Source: Planctomycetaceae bacterium
GTDB lineage: Bacteria; Planctomycetota; Phycisphaerae; Phycisphaerales; UBA1924
Direction: 5' to 3'
DNA: 62,566 nucleotides
Assembly: GCA_021294835.1 (NCBI GenBank)
Contig: JAJTDF010000008.1
Span: 1 to 62,566, forward strand
The translations under genes and the position numbers were made by a program. This document shows positions 8,445 to 18,416 of the stretch, piece by piece. Numbering within the stretch: the first letter of the stretch is position 1; each line of letters opens with the position of its first letter. The notes below the pieces were generated by a model. It did no database searches. It saw nothing but the letters and a program-made list of their open reading frames with translations, and had not been told where the DNA came from.

Positions 8445-8642
8445 GAATACTCCTCGCCAGCGGAGGGGGCGGGGCAGCCGACCCGCCCGCCGCAGCCCCG
8501 GGAACCAAGGCCCCGTGCCGTCCGAACCGTCCTCGTCCGACCATCTGGGCGGCCCCGGCCCGGGCGGCCCGGATGAATGCTCCGGCGGAGGCTATGTTCG
8601 CCCGGCCCGTGTGGCCAAGTGCCCGCCGGATTGGAGACTGCG

Positions 8643-9992
8643 ATGCCCGCTGTGTACCCGTTTCGTGCCGTCCGTTACGCCCTGCCAGGCTCGCCCGCGG
8701 ATCTGTCCGCGCTGGTGGCGCCGCCGTACGACGTGCTGGACCGCGCCGGGCGGGATGCCCTGGTGGCCCGCAGCGGGCAGAACATCGTGACCGTGGACCT
8801 GCCGCATATTCCGGCCAAGGAACTGGGGCCGCCGGAGGCGTACGCCAACGCCGCCGCGACGCTCAAGTCGCTGATGACCAGCGGCACGCTGAAGCAGGAC
8901 GACCGGGCGACCATCTCGGTCTACCGGCAGACGTTCCGGTCCGACGGGGTGCAGGTACAGCGGGTGGGCGTGTGGTGCACGCTGGACGTGCAGGAGTTCG
9001 GCCGGCGGCCGGGCGGGGGCATTCTGCCCCACGAGCAGACCTTCTCCGGACCCAAGGAGGACCGCATGGCGCTGCTCCGGGCGACCGGGGTGCAGTTGTC
9101 GCCGATCTTCGGGCTGCATGAGGATGCGGCCGGCAAGGCCTCAGCGGTGGCCCGGGGCGTGTGCCAGAGCCGCGGGGCCGACGCCACCGCCCGCACCGAC
9201 GACGGAACGTTCCACGAACTGTGGCGAGTGGAGGACCCGGCGGTGATCGGGGCGTATCAGCAAGCCCTGGAGGGCGAGGACGTGTTCATCGCCGACGGGC
9301 ACCACCGCTACACCACGGGATTGAACCGGCTGCGTGAGCGGCTGGCCGCCGGCGAGCAGTTGGCACCGGATGCTCAGGGGCGGCGGTGCATGTTCGTGCT
9401 GGTGAGCATGGCCGACCCGGGGCTGGTGATCTGGCCGACCCACCGCGTGCTGGGCGGGATGTCGGGCTACTCGTGGGAGTCGCTGCTGGGAGCCCTGGAG
9501 GCTGACGTGCAGGTGCGACCGGTCAGCGGCGACGTGGCCTCGGTTGACGCGGCCCTGGCCAAGGCCGCCGACTTGGGCGAGATGCGCTTCGGGCTGTTCG
9601 ACTTTGCCACCGGGCAGGGCGCGGTGGCGGCCCCAAAGAGCGGCGACCCGCTGGGGACGATGTTCCCCGACAAGCCCATGGCTTGGCGGACGCTGTTGGT
9701 GGCGTGGATCCAGCACCACCTGGTGGAGCGGATCGCGCAGCCGAAGCTCAACGGCGGCAAGCCGGTCAAGTGGGCCTTCCCGCACACGGTGGCCGAGACG
9801 GCCGCCATCGGGGCCGGCGCGGAGACCGGCGCCGGCGGCGGCGACCGCTTTGCGCAGGTGGCGGTGCTGGTGCGGCCGACGCCGCTGTCGGCGGTGCGCG
9901 AGATCAGCCGGGCCGGGGAACTGATGCCCCAGAAGTCGACCTTCTTCTACCCGAAACTGGCGACGGGCATGTGCCTGCACCCGATCGCATGA
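8643..9992 (+). CDS. DUF1015 family protein, 449 aa
   Basis: The start is taken at ATG 8643, where GGAG lies nine bases upstream and the protein opens MPAVYPFRAVRY, the usual DUF1015 N-terminus. Family landmarks are APPYDVL near residue 30, a central FIADGHHRYTTGLNRLRERL and MFVLVSMADPGLVIWPTHRV. DUF1015 proteins are soluble, widespread in anaerobes and planctomycetes, and of unproven function; some are annotated as possible kinases or HTH-like without support. The C-terminus carries a family ending (FYPKLATGMCLHPI). It converges with the large dockerin gene 35 bases downstream. Confidence 0.85.
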   Translation: MPAVYPFRAVRYALPGSPADLSALVAPPYDVLDRAGRDALVARSGQNIVTVDLPHIPAKELGPPEAYANAAATLKSLMTSGTLKQDDRATISVYRQTFRSDGVQVQRVGVWCTLDVQEFGRRPGGGILPHEQTFSGPKEDRMALLRATGVQLSPIFGLHEDAAGKASAVARGVCQSRGADATARTDDGTFHELWRVEDPAVIGAYQQALEGEDVFIADGHHRYTTGLNRLRERLAAGEQLAPDAQGRRCMFVLVSMADPGLVIWPTHRVLGGMSGYSWESLLGALEADVQVRPVSGDVASVDAALAKAADLGEMRFGLFDFATGQGAVAAPKSGDPLGTMFPDKPMAWRTLLVAWIQHHLVERIAQPKLNGGKPVKWAFPHTVAETAAIGAGAETGAGGGDRFAQVAVLVRPTPLSAVREISRAGELMPQKSTFFYPKLATGMCLHPIA

Positions 9993-10027
9993 TCGGCCCG
10001 GCTGACCCGGCACGCCGGTGAACCGCG

Positions 10028-13000
10028 TTACGGGCAGCCGGCCGCAAAGCTGTTGATGAAGGCGATGAAGTCGTCGCCGGTGAGCAGGCCGTCGCCCGGC
10101 GGGATGCCGCCGACGGCAACCACATCGGCCAGCAGGTCGCCGGCGGCGAAGGCGTTGATGAACGCGTTGAAATCGTCGCCGGTGATCAGCCCGTCGGGCG
10201 GGGGCAGGCCGCCGACCGAGACGATGTCTCCCGGGCAGGACGGCGGGGTGACCGACGTGCCTTCAACGGAAAGCGTGGAGACCACCAGGTCGTCGATGAC
10301 CATGGAGGTGATGCCGACGGGCTGCTGACCGACCGGTGTGGGCTCGCCGCCGTAGAAGTCGATGGCTGCCAGCCCGCCGCTGGAGGGCACGGTCTGGTTG
10401 GGCACGCCGTTGCGCCAACTGCGGCCGGCGATCAAGACCGCGCCGTCGTAGGTGACGGTGACGGTGTCGGCCTGGAAGTCGATGTCGATCTGCAGCGGCG
10501 CGCTGCGGTCGCGAACCAGCGGAAGCTGCTCGGCGGGGTTGTCCAGGTTGCGGATCACGCCGGCGGTGGCGTCGATCTGCAACTGCAGGCCGAAGCGGAG
10601 CGGATCGGGGTAGCGGTCGAGCAGGATCATGTAGCCGACGCCCCGGCTGGACTGGCGAACGGTGAAGTTGGTGCTGATGCGGGCGGGGGTGCTGTCGATG
10701 CGGAGGCGGAGCACGGTGTCGTCACCATGGCCGGCGGGGTTGCCCGGGGAGCCGGAGATGCGCAGGGCCTGGGAGGTGTCGGTGCCGATGTCGGGCAGCA
10801 CCTCGCCGCACACATCGTCGCCGTTCAACCAAGTGGACCAGTTGAACCCGTCGCACACGTCGCCCTGGGGCCGGAGGTCGAAGTCGTCGGCGAAGACGGT
10901 GTAGCGGCGGCCGGCGGGCGGCATGACCCGCAGTTCCAGGCTGGCCATCGGCTCATCGAGCGTGCCATCGCCGTCCAGATCGCCGATCACCAGCAGCGAC
11001 TCCAGTGAACCGGCTGCGGAGCCCAGGCCCGGGGCGGAGGCCGCCACCTGGATGGCGTTGTTGCCGCTGGGGATGAGGGTCATCAGCCCGTTGATCGGCG
11101 TGCCGGGGGGCAGGCCGTTGAGCGAGACGCGGGGACCGGCCTGCAACTGGTAGGCGAAGAGCTTGGGCGTCTCGCCGTCGTAGCCGACCGGCAGCGAGAT
11201 GACCGGACCGGGAGTGCCCATTCGCAGCACCGGCGGGGGCAGGTTGACGTTGCCGATGTCAATGATCCGCCAGCACATGCGTGGGATGGCGTTGCGGAAG
11301 AGCTGGCCGGAGGTCTGCTGGCTGGTGAACGAGGTGAGGTTGTTGACGGTGGCGACATAGCAGCCGGAGGAACCGGCGACCGGGGACACCTGGCCGCACA
11401 GCACGCTGATGGGCACGGCGATGCACTGGCCGGGATTGAGGCTGATCGGGCCGCCGGCGTTCGGGGCGAAGTTGGACGGGTTCAGGGGAATCGGACAGGT
11501 GGCCGAGGGGATGGCGCCGGCGATGCTCCAGGTGAACTGCTGAACGGCCGAGCCGTTGTTGCAGATGGTCAGCGCCAGTGACGCGTTGGTGGTGAACGGC
11601 GGCCGGCAGCAATGGGCGACCTGGGTGATCGCGGCGGTCCAGGGGCCGGCGTTGCCGCCCTGACCCTCGCAACGCGGGATGACCACGCAGATGGGCACCT
11701 CGCACTGCTCGCCCAGTTCCAGTGAGGTCTTGGCGATCAGGCTGAAGCAGACCTGCCCGCCGGGCGGGGCCCCGGAGAGGGTGAAGGTGAACGGCGCGGT
11801 GGCGCCGAAGGCGAGCGGCGGAATGGCCGTGAGCGACGGGGACGCAGAGACACCCGACGGCAGGCCGACGATCTGCAGCGCCTGCAGAGCCGGGCCGAAG
11901 AGGTTGGTGAGCGTGCCGCTGACCTGCACCTGGCCGTTGGGCAGGCAGGTGACCGAGGTGGTCGTCCAGTCCACGCAGTTGCACCGGGGCACCTGCACGC
12001 ACTTCTGGATGGCGCAGACCACCTCGCCCTGGGCGGCGCCGACGCTGACGCGAACCGGGAAAACGCCGCCGGCCGGATAGCCTGAGAGCGTGAGCGACAC
12101 CGACCAGGTGCCGCCGGGGGCGACGGTGACGGCCTGACTGGCGGGCGAAACCGGCCCGGCGGTGGAGGCGTAAGACACGTTGGTGATCGGCGACGAGCCG
12201 TTGTTCTGGAAGGTGACCGTCCACACCGCCGTGCCGGGGCCGGTGCAGCGGACCGACTGGCTGACGACCGCGACGCAGCCGGAGGCGCAGGGTACCGAGA
12301 TGTCGCCCTGTTTCATCTTGTCGCCAAAGGCGACGTTGCCGTTGTAGTCCCACATGGCGGTGGTGGCGAAGTTGTCGGGCGGCGAACTCTGCGGGACGCC
12401 GGCGCCGCTGCGGAGCAGGCCGGCAAAGCCGTAGATCGTGCTGTTGGAGAACAGCAGCGCGTCGGCGGTGGCGTAAATGCCTCGGTTGCAGGGGGCGGCG
12501 GGCGTGAGCACGGAGTGGTCGTAGTCCACGCCGCCGGCGGCGTTGGCGTGCATGAAGTGGACGCCGATGGGCAGCCCGCCGGCCGGGGAGGTGACGCTGA
12601 AGGCGGGCTCGACGTTGGTGTTGGAGGTGGTCAGCGCCCAGCCGGTGACGGTCCGCTGGTACTCCATGACGCGGGAGAGGTGGGCGCTGGAGTTGAACAT
12701 GCCGGACATGGTGCGTTCGGCGATGAGCATGCGGCAGTCGGCCGAGAAGGAGATGTCAGAGATGGGCATGTTCATGCCCTGGCCGGCGAGCTGGGGCGGG
12801 GTGATCTCAAGCTGGGCGGAACCGGGGACAAAGTCGCCGGATGGACCCAGGGCGATCGACCACACGGTGTTGGGCGGGCCGGAGGGGTTGGCCATGTCCT
12901 GCGACCACACGCCGTAGTAGAGGCGGCCGGCGTTCTGCTTCACGCCCCAGGTCAGGCAGCCGAACGAGGCGGCCTGGCCGGGGATGTCGTTGGGATCCGC

Positions 13001-13711
13001 GGCTCCGCCGGCGAGCACCACGCCGGCGCAGTGGCTGTAGGTGCTGAGAATCGCCCCGGTGGCGGCGTCCACCCGGTAGATGCGGCCGTCCTCGAAGTTG
13101 GTGATGTACAACTGGGCCACGACGGGGTCGTAGCACATGTTGCCCAGCCCGGGGGCGACGCCGGCGACGCCGACGTTGGGCAGGCTGGTGAGCACGCAGG
13201 GCACGCCGGTGTTGCCGTTGATCTTGTAGACCGTGCCGCCGCTGTTGACGGCGGGGCCCGCGCAGCCGGAGGTGACCGAGCCGAACTGGGTGAGGAAGTT
13301 GAAGTAGATCGACGTGTGGCCAACGTAGATGTTGCCGGCCTGGTCGAGCGTCATGCCGAACACGGTGCCCAGCGTCTGACGCGACCAGTCGGGGCGGGTG
13401 AACTTCAGAGGGGAGGATGTGGTCGTGCAGTAAGCGCCGGCGGGCGCTGCGCACGGCGTCGCGCCGAGATTGAACACCGTCACCGACGGGTCGAGGGCGG
13501 GGTTGGCAAAGTCGTGACCGGCGGCGGTCATGACCGCGACGCGGGCGAAGCCGGCGTAGGCGGGGTCGTTGATGAGTCTGGGCTTGGTTTGCGTGCAGTC
13601 GCTGGCGAAGAACCGGGGCGGCGTGGTGGTGTTGATCGACGCGGCGGATTGGGCGGCGACCGGCAAGGCGGCGCCGACAGTCAGGAGCAACGCGGGCAAG
13701 AGGCGGAGCAT
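10028..13711 (-). CDS. large secreted GC-type dockerin protein with propeller-like N-terminus, 1227 aa
   Basis: It opens with a signal peptide (LLPALLLTVGAALPVAAQS), with GGA eight bases before the ATG. Residues of roughly 90-420 have repeated GxxYxxxxxGxI-type units (NIYVGHTS, QLYITNFEDGRIYRVDAATG), suggesting a beta-propeller. The middle is Cys-rich with repeated immunoglobulin-like segments (VVSQSVRCTGPGTAVWTVTFQ, VPRCNCVDWTTTSVTC). A lectin-like sandwich region follows (ADDFD..., ISTNFTVRQSSRGVGYMILL). The C-terminus is two dockerin repeats (DGLITGDDFNAFINAFAAGD and DGLLTGDDFIAFINSFAAGCP). It is probably a cell-surface or extracellular structural/adhesive protein. No catalytic residues were recognised. 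The next gene upstream on this strand is the glucoamylase-like gene, which ends in its own terminator. Confidence 0.8.
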   Translation of the reverse strand: MLRLLPALLLTVGAALPVAAQSAASINTTTPPRFFASDCTQTKPRLINDPAYAGFARVAVMTAAGHDFANPALDPSVTVFNLGATPCAAPAGAYCTTTSSPLKFTRPDWSRQTLGTVFGMTLDQAGNIYVGHTSIYFNFLTQFGSVTSGCAGPAVNSGGTVYKINGNTGVPCVLTSLPNVGVAGVAPGLGNMCYDPVVAQLYITNFEDGRIYRVDAATGAILSTYSHCAGVVLAGGAADPNDIPGQAASFGCLTWGVKQNAGRLYYGVWSQDMANPSGPPNTVWSIALGPSGDFVPGSAQLEITPPQLAGQGMNMPISDISFSADCRMLIAERTMSGMFNSSAHLSRVMEYQRTVTGWALTTSNTNVEPAFSVTSPAGGLPIGVHFMHANAAGGVDYDHSVLTPAAPCNRGIYATADALLFSNSTIYGFAGLLRSGAGVPQSSPPDNFATTAMWDYNGNVAFGDKMKQGDISVPCASGCVAVVSQSVRCTGPGTAVWTVTFQNNGSSPITNVSYASTAGPVSPASQAVTVAPGGTWSVSLTLSGYPAGGVFPVRVSVGAAQGEVVCAIQKCVQVPRCNCVDWTTTSVTCLPNGQVQVSGTLTNLFGPALQALQIVGLPSGVSASPSLTAIPPLAFGATAPFTFTLSGAPPGGQVCFSLIAKTSLELGEQCEVPICVVIPRCEGQGGNAGPWTAAITQVAHCCRPPFTTNASLALTICNNGSAVQQFTWSIAGAIPSATCPIPLNPSNFAPNAGGPISLNPGQCIAVPISVLCGQVSPVAGSSGCYVATVNNLTSFTSQQTSGQLFRNAIPRMCWRIIDIGNVNLPPPVLRMGTPGPVISLPVGYDGETPKLFAYQLQAGPRVSLNGLPPGTPINGLMTLIPSGNNAIQVAASAPGLGSAAGSLESLLVIGDLDGDGTLDEPMASLELRVMPPAGRRYTVFADDFDLRPQGDVCDGFNWSTWLNGDDVCGEVLPDIGTDTSQALRISGSPGNPAGHGDDTVLRLRIDSTPARISTNFTVRQSSRGVGYMILLDRYPDPLRFGLQLQIDATAGVIRNLDNPAEQLPLVRDRSAPLQIDIDFQADTVTVTYDGAVLIAGRSWRNGVPNQTVPSSGGLAAIDFYGGEPTPVGQQPVGITSMVIDDLVVSTLSVEGTSVTPPSCPGDIVSVGGLPPPDGLITGDDFNAFINAFAAGDLLADVVAVGGIPPGDGLLTGDDFIAFINSFAAGCP

Positions 13712-13860
13712 CAGGTCCTACAGGGCGGAGTCGGCTGAGGCCGGGCGCGACGGGCGCGCAGCGCGGCGAATGAAGCGGCCGACACTCTCCATGGACTGGC
13801 GGGGGCGGAATCTTGCAGTTGGGCCTCTGGAATTGATGTCTGATGGCTATGCGACTCGGG

Positions 13861-13892
13861 AAAGAAAAAGGCCCGCGTCGGACGCGGGCCTT
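13861..13892 (-). terminator. intrinsic terminator of the glucoamylase-like gene
   Basis: On the minus strand an 11-bp stem (AAGGCCCGCGT / ACGCGGGCCTT, 13868-13878 with 13882-13892) and a three-base loop are followed by TTTTTCTTT. It lies about 30 bases past the stop codon at 13921. Confidence 0.85.
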
Positions 13893-13920
13893 GAAGGGGG
13901 TACCGGGATCGGGCGGGCGG

Positions 13921-16900
13921 TTACGGGCAGCCGGCGGCGAAGGCGTTGACGAAGGCGACGAAGTCGTCGCCGGTGATCAGGCCGTCGGCCGGGGGCAACC
14001 CGCCGACCTCGACGATGTCGGCCAGCAGGTCGCCGGAGGCGAAGGCGTTGATGAAGGCGACGAAGTCGTCACCGGTCAGGATCCCGTCGGCGGGCGGGAG
14101 GCCGCCGACCGCCACCACATCGGCGACCGAGCAGGCGCACTGGGTGGAGACGCGAACCTCGGTGACCCCGCCGATGGCCGGGTTGAGCGTGCCCCGGACG
14201 GTCTGGCGGCCGGTGGCGGCGTCGTAGGACTGGAAGGTGATGGTGCCGCCGGTCACGCGGACGTCGCACGGGGCGAACCCGGCGGGCACGCGAACGACGG
14301 TGTCGAAGTTGGCGGCGCCGCCGAGCGTGTTGGTGAAGATGTGGGTGGCGCCGCGGGCGTCCTCGGACGCGGTGAGGTTGATGCGCTTCTCACCGACGCG
14401 GAGGTTGTTGAAGGTCATGCTCGACCAGCCAGTGGGCAGCTTGGGCTCAACGCGGAGGGTGTTGCCGGGCGCGTCGGGCTTGTAGTCGACGAGCATCATC
14501 AGCGAGTCGACATAGAAGCTCATGCTCTCCCAGGCGTTGGGCCAGGCGGTCTGGAGTGTGAAGTCAGACTGACCGGGGTAGAGCAGGGAGTTGCTAGGGG
14601 CCATCTGCTCAGCGCCGAGGCCCAGCGGGCCGTTGTGGTCAGCGGTGCGGTTGAGGCGGTAAAGGTGGTTGTCGATGTCGGCCTTGCCCGGGGTGAAGTC
14701 CTGACGCATGGCGTAGTAGATGCCGTACCACATGGTGGAAAGGAACCAGGGGCCGGCGCGGGTGGGGCCGAGGGCGGGGTTGCCCCAGTAGCTGTCGCCG
14801 TAGTAGCGGTCGATCAGGCCGACGAAGTCGCTGGAGTCGTTGATGAACTGACCAGCGAAGCGGACCAGCGGCTTGGTCTGGCCGTTGGCGTCGGGGGCGA
14901 CGCCGTTGATGCGGTCGATGACGCGGACGGCGTGCGGGTCGTTGGGCTGCACGACCTCAAACGGGTAGACGATGCCCAGCAGCGAGATGTCGGTGTTCTC
15001 GCGGTTCCAGTTGAGCTTGCCGAAGAAGCCGGGCAGCAGGCCGTTCTCCCGGTTCTGGAAGTCGGCGGCGTCAGCCGGGCGGCCGAGGGTGTCGGCGATG
15101 GCGCGGGCGTCACGCAGGCCCCGGATGATGTTGGCGTTGGAGTAGATGAACGTGTCGTACTGATCCTCCCAGATGTTGTTGGAGTACATCAGCACTTCGT
15201 TGGCCGGCGCGCCGAGGTAGGCCTGACGGAGGTTCAGGCGTCCGGGATCCTGCGTGGAGGTCTGGCTCATCGCGATGGCGGCGTCCTTGACCATCTCGTA
15301 GGTGGTGTTGGCGGGGTTGCCTGGCTGCGCCTCGGTGAGGTAGCCCAGATCACCGGTGACCAAGTACTTGTAGTTGACCATCCATGGGATCACGGCTGTC
15401 TCATCCACCTGAGGCGCGCCCCAGATGACAAAGCCGTCGGTGGAGTACTTCTGACGCCAGAAGCCCTTGCGGCCCCAACCCTCAAAGTCGCGGAAGGTGA
15501 CGTCGCGGAGGTAGCGGGTCATCTGGCGGACGATGTCGGTGTGGCCGGTGCGGGCGAGGGTGACGCCGGCCCAGGCCATGTCGCGCGGCCAGACGTAGGG
15601 GTACGCGCCGTTGCGATAGCCGGCGATCAGGCCGCCGTTGCGCTCGTCGAAGTGCAGAGCGGTGGCGAGCAGGCCGCGCTCGAAGAGGGTGACCAGCCGC
15701 TGATCGGGCAGGCTGACGGTCACGCCGTTGTCCAGCCAGGTGCGCCAGTGCGAGTCGGTCTGGTTCATCAACTGCTCGGCGCTGGAGGCCAGGAACCAAT
15801 CGGCGACGGGGGCCATCTGGAAGCCGTAGGTGCCGTTGGCGCCGGCGAAGTTGTCATACCCGCCGATGATGGCGAAGGAGACCTCGCGGGTCTGGCCCGG
15901 TGCGAGGGTGATCTGCTGGCCGACCCAGCCCTGGGAGTTGTCGCCGGAGGTGTCGCGCCAGAAATCAGTGGCGGCCTGTCCGCCGGCGGCGCCGACTGTC
16001 GGCGAGGTCTTCATGGCTACGCCGAGACCGACAGTGACGTTCTTGGCGTAGCCGGAGAACGTGGTGGGGTTGTATTCCTGACCCAGTCCGATGCTGCCGG
16101 TGGCGGTGGCGATGCGGAAGGTGTTGTCGATGGCGTACATCACGCCCCGGTCGTCGTCGATGAAGGCGTTGTCAAACTCATCGCCGCCGTTCAGAGCCCA
16201 GTCGCCGTAGTAGTAGACGTTGACGGTCTTGGGGGCCGTGCCGTCGTTGGTCAGCAGCATGCGCTTGATGCTGACGCCCCGCAGCGGCTGGCCGCCTGAG
16301 TTCAGGGCATAGTTCACGCCCTTGGGGGCGAAGTCGTACTGCACGAGGCGGATGTTGTTGCCCCGGGCGACAAGCCGCTGCTCGGTGCGGATGGTGTTGG
16401 TGCGATCAACGTAGCTCTGCTGCACGCCGGTGAAATCCGAGCCGTTCTGGTTGCTCAGCCAGTAGGTCACTCCGTCAACGCGGATGCCGGGCATGAACTG
16501 GTTGACGTGCATCTGGCCGCGGTTGTCCAGCGGGAGGCCGGCGGGGAAGGTGTCCAGGCCGTCGACGTAGCCCTCGTTCTTGGTGCCCACGCCCTGCACG
16601 CCGCCGGCGCCCGGGTAGTACACGTCGAAGACGGTGCCGTTCTGGTCAACCATCTGGTTGATCCAGTTGTTGCCGATGATGCCCTCCTCTTTCCAGTGGT
16701 GCACAGGGGGATAGCCGATGTCGTCAGCCGGGAAGAAGTTGGAGCCCTGACCCGGCCAGGCAAGCTTGTTGATGTACGCGAAGCCGGCAACGCCCTGGGG
16801 GCTGGAAGCGAAGACCTCGTTGCCCACGAAGCTGCGCCAGGCGCTCACCTTGTAGCGGACGTTCTGTTGGTAGTTCCGACCGGTGGGAATGACCGCCCGC

Positions 16901-17259
16901 CACCAGTCGCGGACTCCGCCGGCGTTCTCGTTCCGTATGAACTGCACGCCGCCGCCGGTGTTGGTGAGTACCTGGGTGGTGCCGGAGCCGACACCGAAAG
17001 CGCCCTGGGGCTCGCTGCCGTCGGTCGTGTAGTACACCGCGACGCGGTCGTAGGTGAACTGGAAGCCAACGCGGAAGTTCAGCGTAACAGTTTCTTCCTC
17101 GCGGGGCTGAACCGGCGTGCGTCCACGTATCGAGGACGGCTCGCCGAAGACCGTCCCCGAGGGGTCATGCTCAACCGACGAGGGCTGCGCGATCGCCGCA
17201 TCCGCCATGAAGACCATTGCGGCTGCCGTCAGACCAAAGCACCGGAAAACCTCCATCAT
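13921..17259 (-). CDS. secreted GH15 glucoamylase-like glycosidase with GC-type dockerin
   Basis: The start is ATG 17259 (or the next codon): AGGAG sits seven bases upstream and a signal peptide follows (VFRCFGLTAAAMVFMADAAIAQ). The mature protein is about 1090 residues. An N-terminal beta domain (about 40-160, VYYTTDGSEPQG) precedes a large glucoamylase-like beta domain. Then comes the alpha/alpha barrel with AYPYVWPRDMAWAGVTLART, a GH15 hallmark. The likely acid is the Glu of NIWEDQ and the likely base the Glu of GLGAEQM, by analogy with bacterial glucoamylases. The C-terminus has a small beta domain and two dockerin repeats ending AAGCP. It would release glucose from alpha-1,4 glucans outside the cell. 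Substrate could also be another alpha-glucan. Confidence 0.85.
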   Translation of the reverse strand: MMEVFRCFGLTAAAMVFMADAAIAQPSSVEHDPSGTVFGEPSSIRGRTPVQPREEETVTLNFRVGFQFTYDRVAVYYTTDGSEPQGAFGVGSGTTQVLTNTGGGVQFIRNENAGGVRDWWRAVIPTGRNYQQNVRYKVSAWRSFVGNEVFASSPQGVAGFAYINKLAWPGQGSNFFPADDIGYPPVHHWKEEGIIGNNWINQMVDQNGTVFDVYYPGAGGVQGVGTKNEGYVDGLDTFPAGLPLDNRGQMHVNQFMPGIRVDGVTYWLSNQNGSDFTGVQQSYVDRTNTIRTEQRLVARGNNIRLVQYDFAPKGVNYALNSGGQPLRGVSIKRMLLTNDGTAPKTVNVYYYGDWALNGGDEFDNAFIDDDRGVMYAIDNTFRIATATGSIGLGQEYNPTTFSGYAKNVTVGLGVAMKTSPTVGAAGGQAATDFWRDTSGDNSQGWVGQQITLAPGQTREVSFAIIGGYDNFAGANGTYGFQMAPVADWFLASSAEQLMNQTDSHWRTWLDNGVTVSLPDQRLVTLFERGLLATALHFDERNGGLIAGYRNGAYPYVWPRDMAWAGVTLARTGHTDIVRQMTRYLRDVTFRDFEGWGRKGFWRQKYSTDGFVIWGAPQVDETAVIPWMVNYKYLVTGDLGYLTEAQPGNPANTTYEMVKDAAIAMSQTSTQDPGRLNLRQAYLGAPANEVLMYSNNIWEDQYDTFIYSNANIIRGLRDARAIADTLGRPADAADFQNRENGLLPGFFGKLNWNRENTDISLLGIVYPFEVVQPNDPHAVRVIDRINGVAPDANGQTKPLVRFAGQFINDSSDFVGLIDRYYGDSYWGNPALGPTRAGPWFLSTMWYGIYYAMRQDFTPGKADIDNHLYRLNRTADHNGPLGLGAEQMAPSNSLLYPGQSDFTLQTAWPNAWESMSFYVDSLMMLVDYKPDAPGNTLRVEPKLPTGWSSMTFNNLRVGEKRINLTASEDARGATHIFTNTLGGAANFDTVVRVPAGFAPCDVRVTGGTITFQSYDAATGRQTVRGTLNPAIGGVTEVRVSTQCACSVADVVAVGGLPPADGILTGDDFVAFINAFASGDLLADIVEVGGLPPADGLITGDDFVAFVNAFAAGCP

Positions 17260-17548
17260 GTCTCGTCTCCTCGCAGATTGCCGACCACTCTCCTGACGAA
17301 CCAGTCTCGCCGCCCGCCGTGCGGTCGTTGCCGCCGGGCTGCACCAAACATTAAAACTCCGGAACGCGCGGTCCGTCGGCACAGTCGAGGCTGCCGCGGA
17401 CCGAGGCCACGCCTGCAAACACCCCCACAATCAGGCGATCCCCCAAAGCAGCAAGCACCGCCCCAAGGGAAGCTCAGCATATCACCGATGCTCCCGAGTC
17501 GGTATACGGGAAGCGATCAATCCATCGACGCAGACGGTGTAGGCACAC
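17260..17548. other. intergenic region upstream of the glucoamylase-like gene
   Basis: No gene is seen. It must contain the minus-strand promoter of the glucoamylase-like gene and the 3' end of the GT41 operon transcript. No terminator hairpin with a T run was found for the operon end at 17549. Confidence 0.4.
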
Positions 17549-18403
17549 TCAGCGATGGCCACCCCGCCAGCCGAGAAGCCGCATCGCGGCCCTTGTCGGC
17601 GGACTTATCGGACCATCAGGGCCGGTGGCCGAGGCATTGAACCACTCAGCCAGATGGCCGCGAGATACCCAGCACACGTCAATGTACTCGCGGTCACAGC
17701 CAGCAGCCGAGCACCACCCTCGGCGCGGGTCGATCAGACCCTGCCAGGGCATGGCGACGAACAAGTCCAGCGAGGCAGCGACGCGATCGTGTACCGCCCC
17801 CACAAGGCTGGCCAAGGAAGCATCCACCCGCTCGGCCAGATTGATCCCGAGTTCGTGTTGCCCTTCCTCGAGCAGAGTCGCCACCAGATCAGGCAGCCCC
17901 AACGCCTTGGGCAGCCCGGGCGGAAGGTCCACCCCCCCGGCCGGCGCGAGTTCCCATTGACCGGCGTAGATCCGCGTGTACTGCCCCCGACGACCCAGCA
18001 GCACGTGCTCGACGCCTTGCGCATCCACGCCGGTGATGACGCCCTTGCAGCCCAGCAGGCAAAGCCCGGAGCCGACGCCCCGCTGCTGGGCCAGCAACCG
18101 AGAGAAACGGTCGGGCCGGACGTCGATGGCCAGATGATCAGTCGAGGTGATGCTGTGCACCGTCAAGATGTGACCGTCGAAAAGATCGGGGTTGTCGGCC
18201 AAAGCCGCGACCCATGCGGCACGGACCTGGGGCGAATCGGCGGGTGCGGGCTGGTGGGGATCAGGCAGGTGACAGTTGATGCGCAGACCGTGCCCCGTCG
18301 GGACATGGAGGCCTGAGATCTCGGGGATGTCGGCGAAATGGAGCCAGCGGTCAAGGTGCATGAGGGCGAGGGCCAATGGAGCGAAGAACGGAGGCCGGAG
18401 CAT
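17549..18403 (-). CDS. Nudix-like hydrolase with degenerate Nudix box
   Basis: The start is set at ATG 18403, fourteen bases past the preceding stop; longer versions would run antisense-frame through the upstream GT41 gene. The 284 residues contain VLLGRRGQYTRIYAGQWELAPAGGVD, a typical Nudix strand leading to the catalytic loop. About 20 residues later LVATLLEEGQHELGI matches the helix of the Nudix box (REUXEExGU), but the Arg and one metal-binding Glu are replaced. Nudix enzymes cleave nucleoside diphosphates linked to another group. Activity is uncertain here. It is the last gene of the pfp-dut-GT41 operon, so nucleotide-sugar hydrolysis is an attractive but unproven role. Confidence 0.6.
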   Translation of the reverse strand: MLRPPFFAPLALALMHLDRWLHFADIPEISGLHVPTGHGLRINCHLPDPHQPAPADSPQVRAAWVAALADNPDLFDGHILTVHSITSTDHLAIDVRPDRFSRLLAQQRGVGSGLCLLGCKGVITGVDAQGVEHVLLGRRGQYTRIYAGQWELAPAGGVDLPPGLPKALGLPDLVATLLEEGQHELGINLAERVDASLASLVGAVHDRVAASLDLFVAMPWQGLIDPRRGWCSAAGCDREYIDVCWVSRGHLAEWFNASATGPDGPISPPTRAAMRLLGWRGGHR

Positions 18404-18416
18404 ACCGGCCGGCGAG

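Noticed and set aside
13843..16299. 818-codon open frame on the plus strand
   Set aside because: Antisense shadow of the GH15 gene. Its Gly/Val/Ala-rich composition lacks motifs, and the dockerin C-terminus is clearly encoded on the minus strand.
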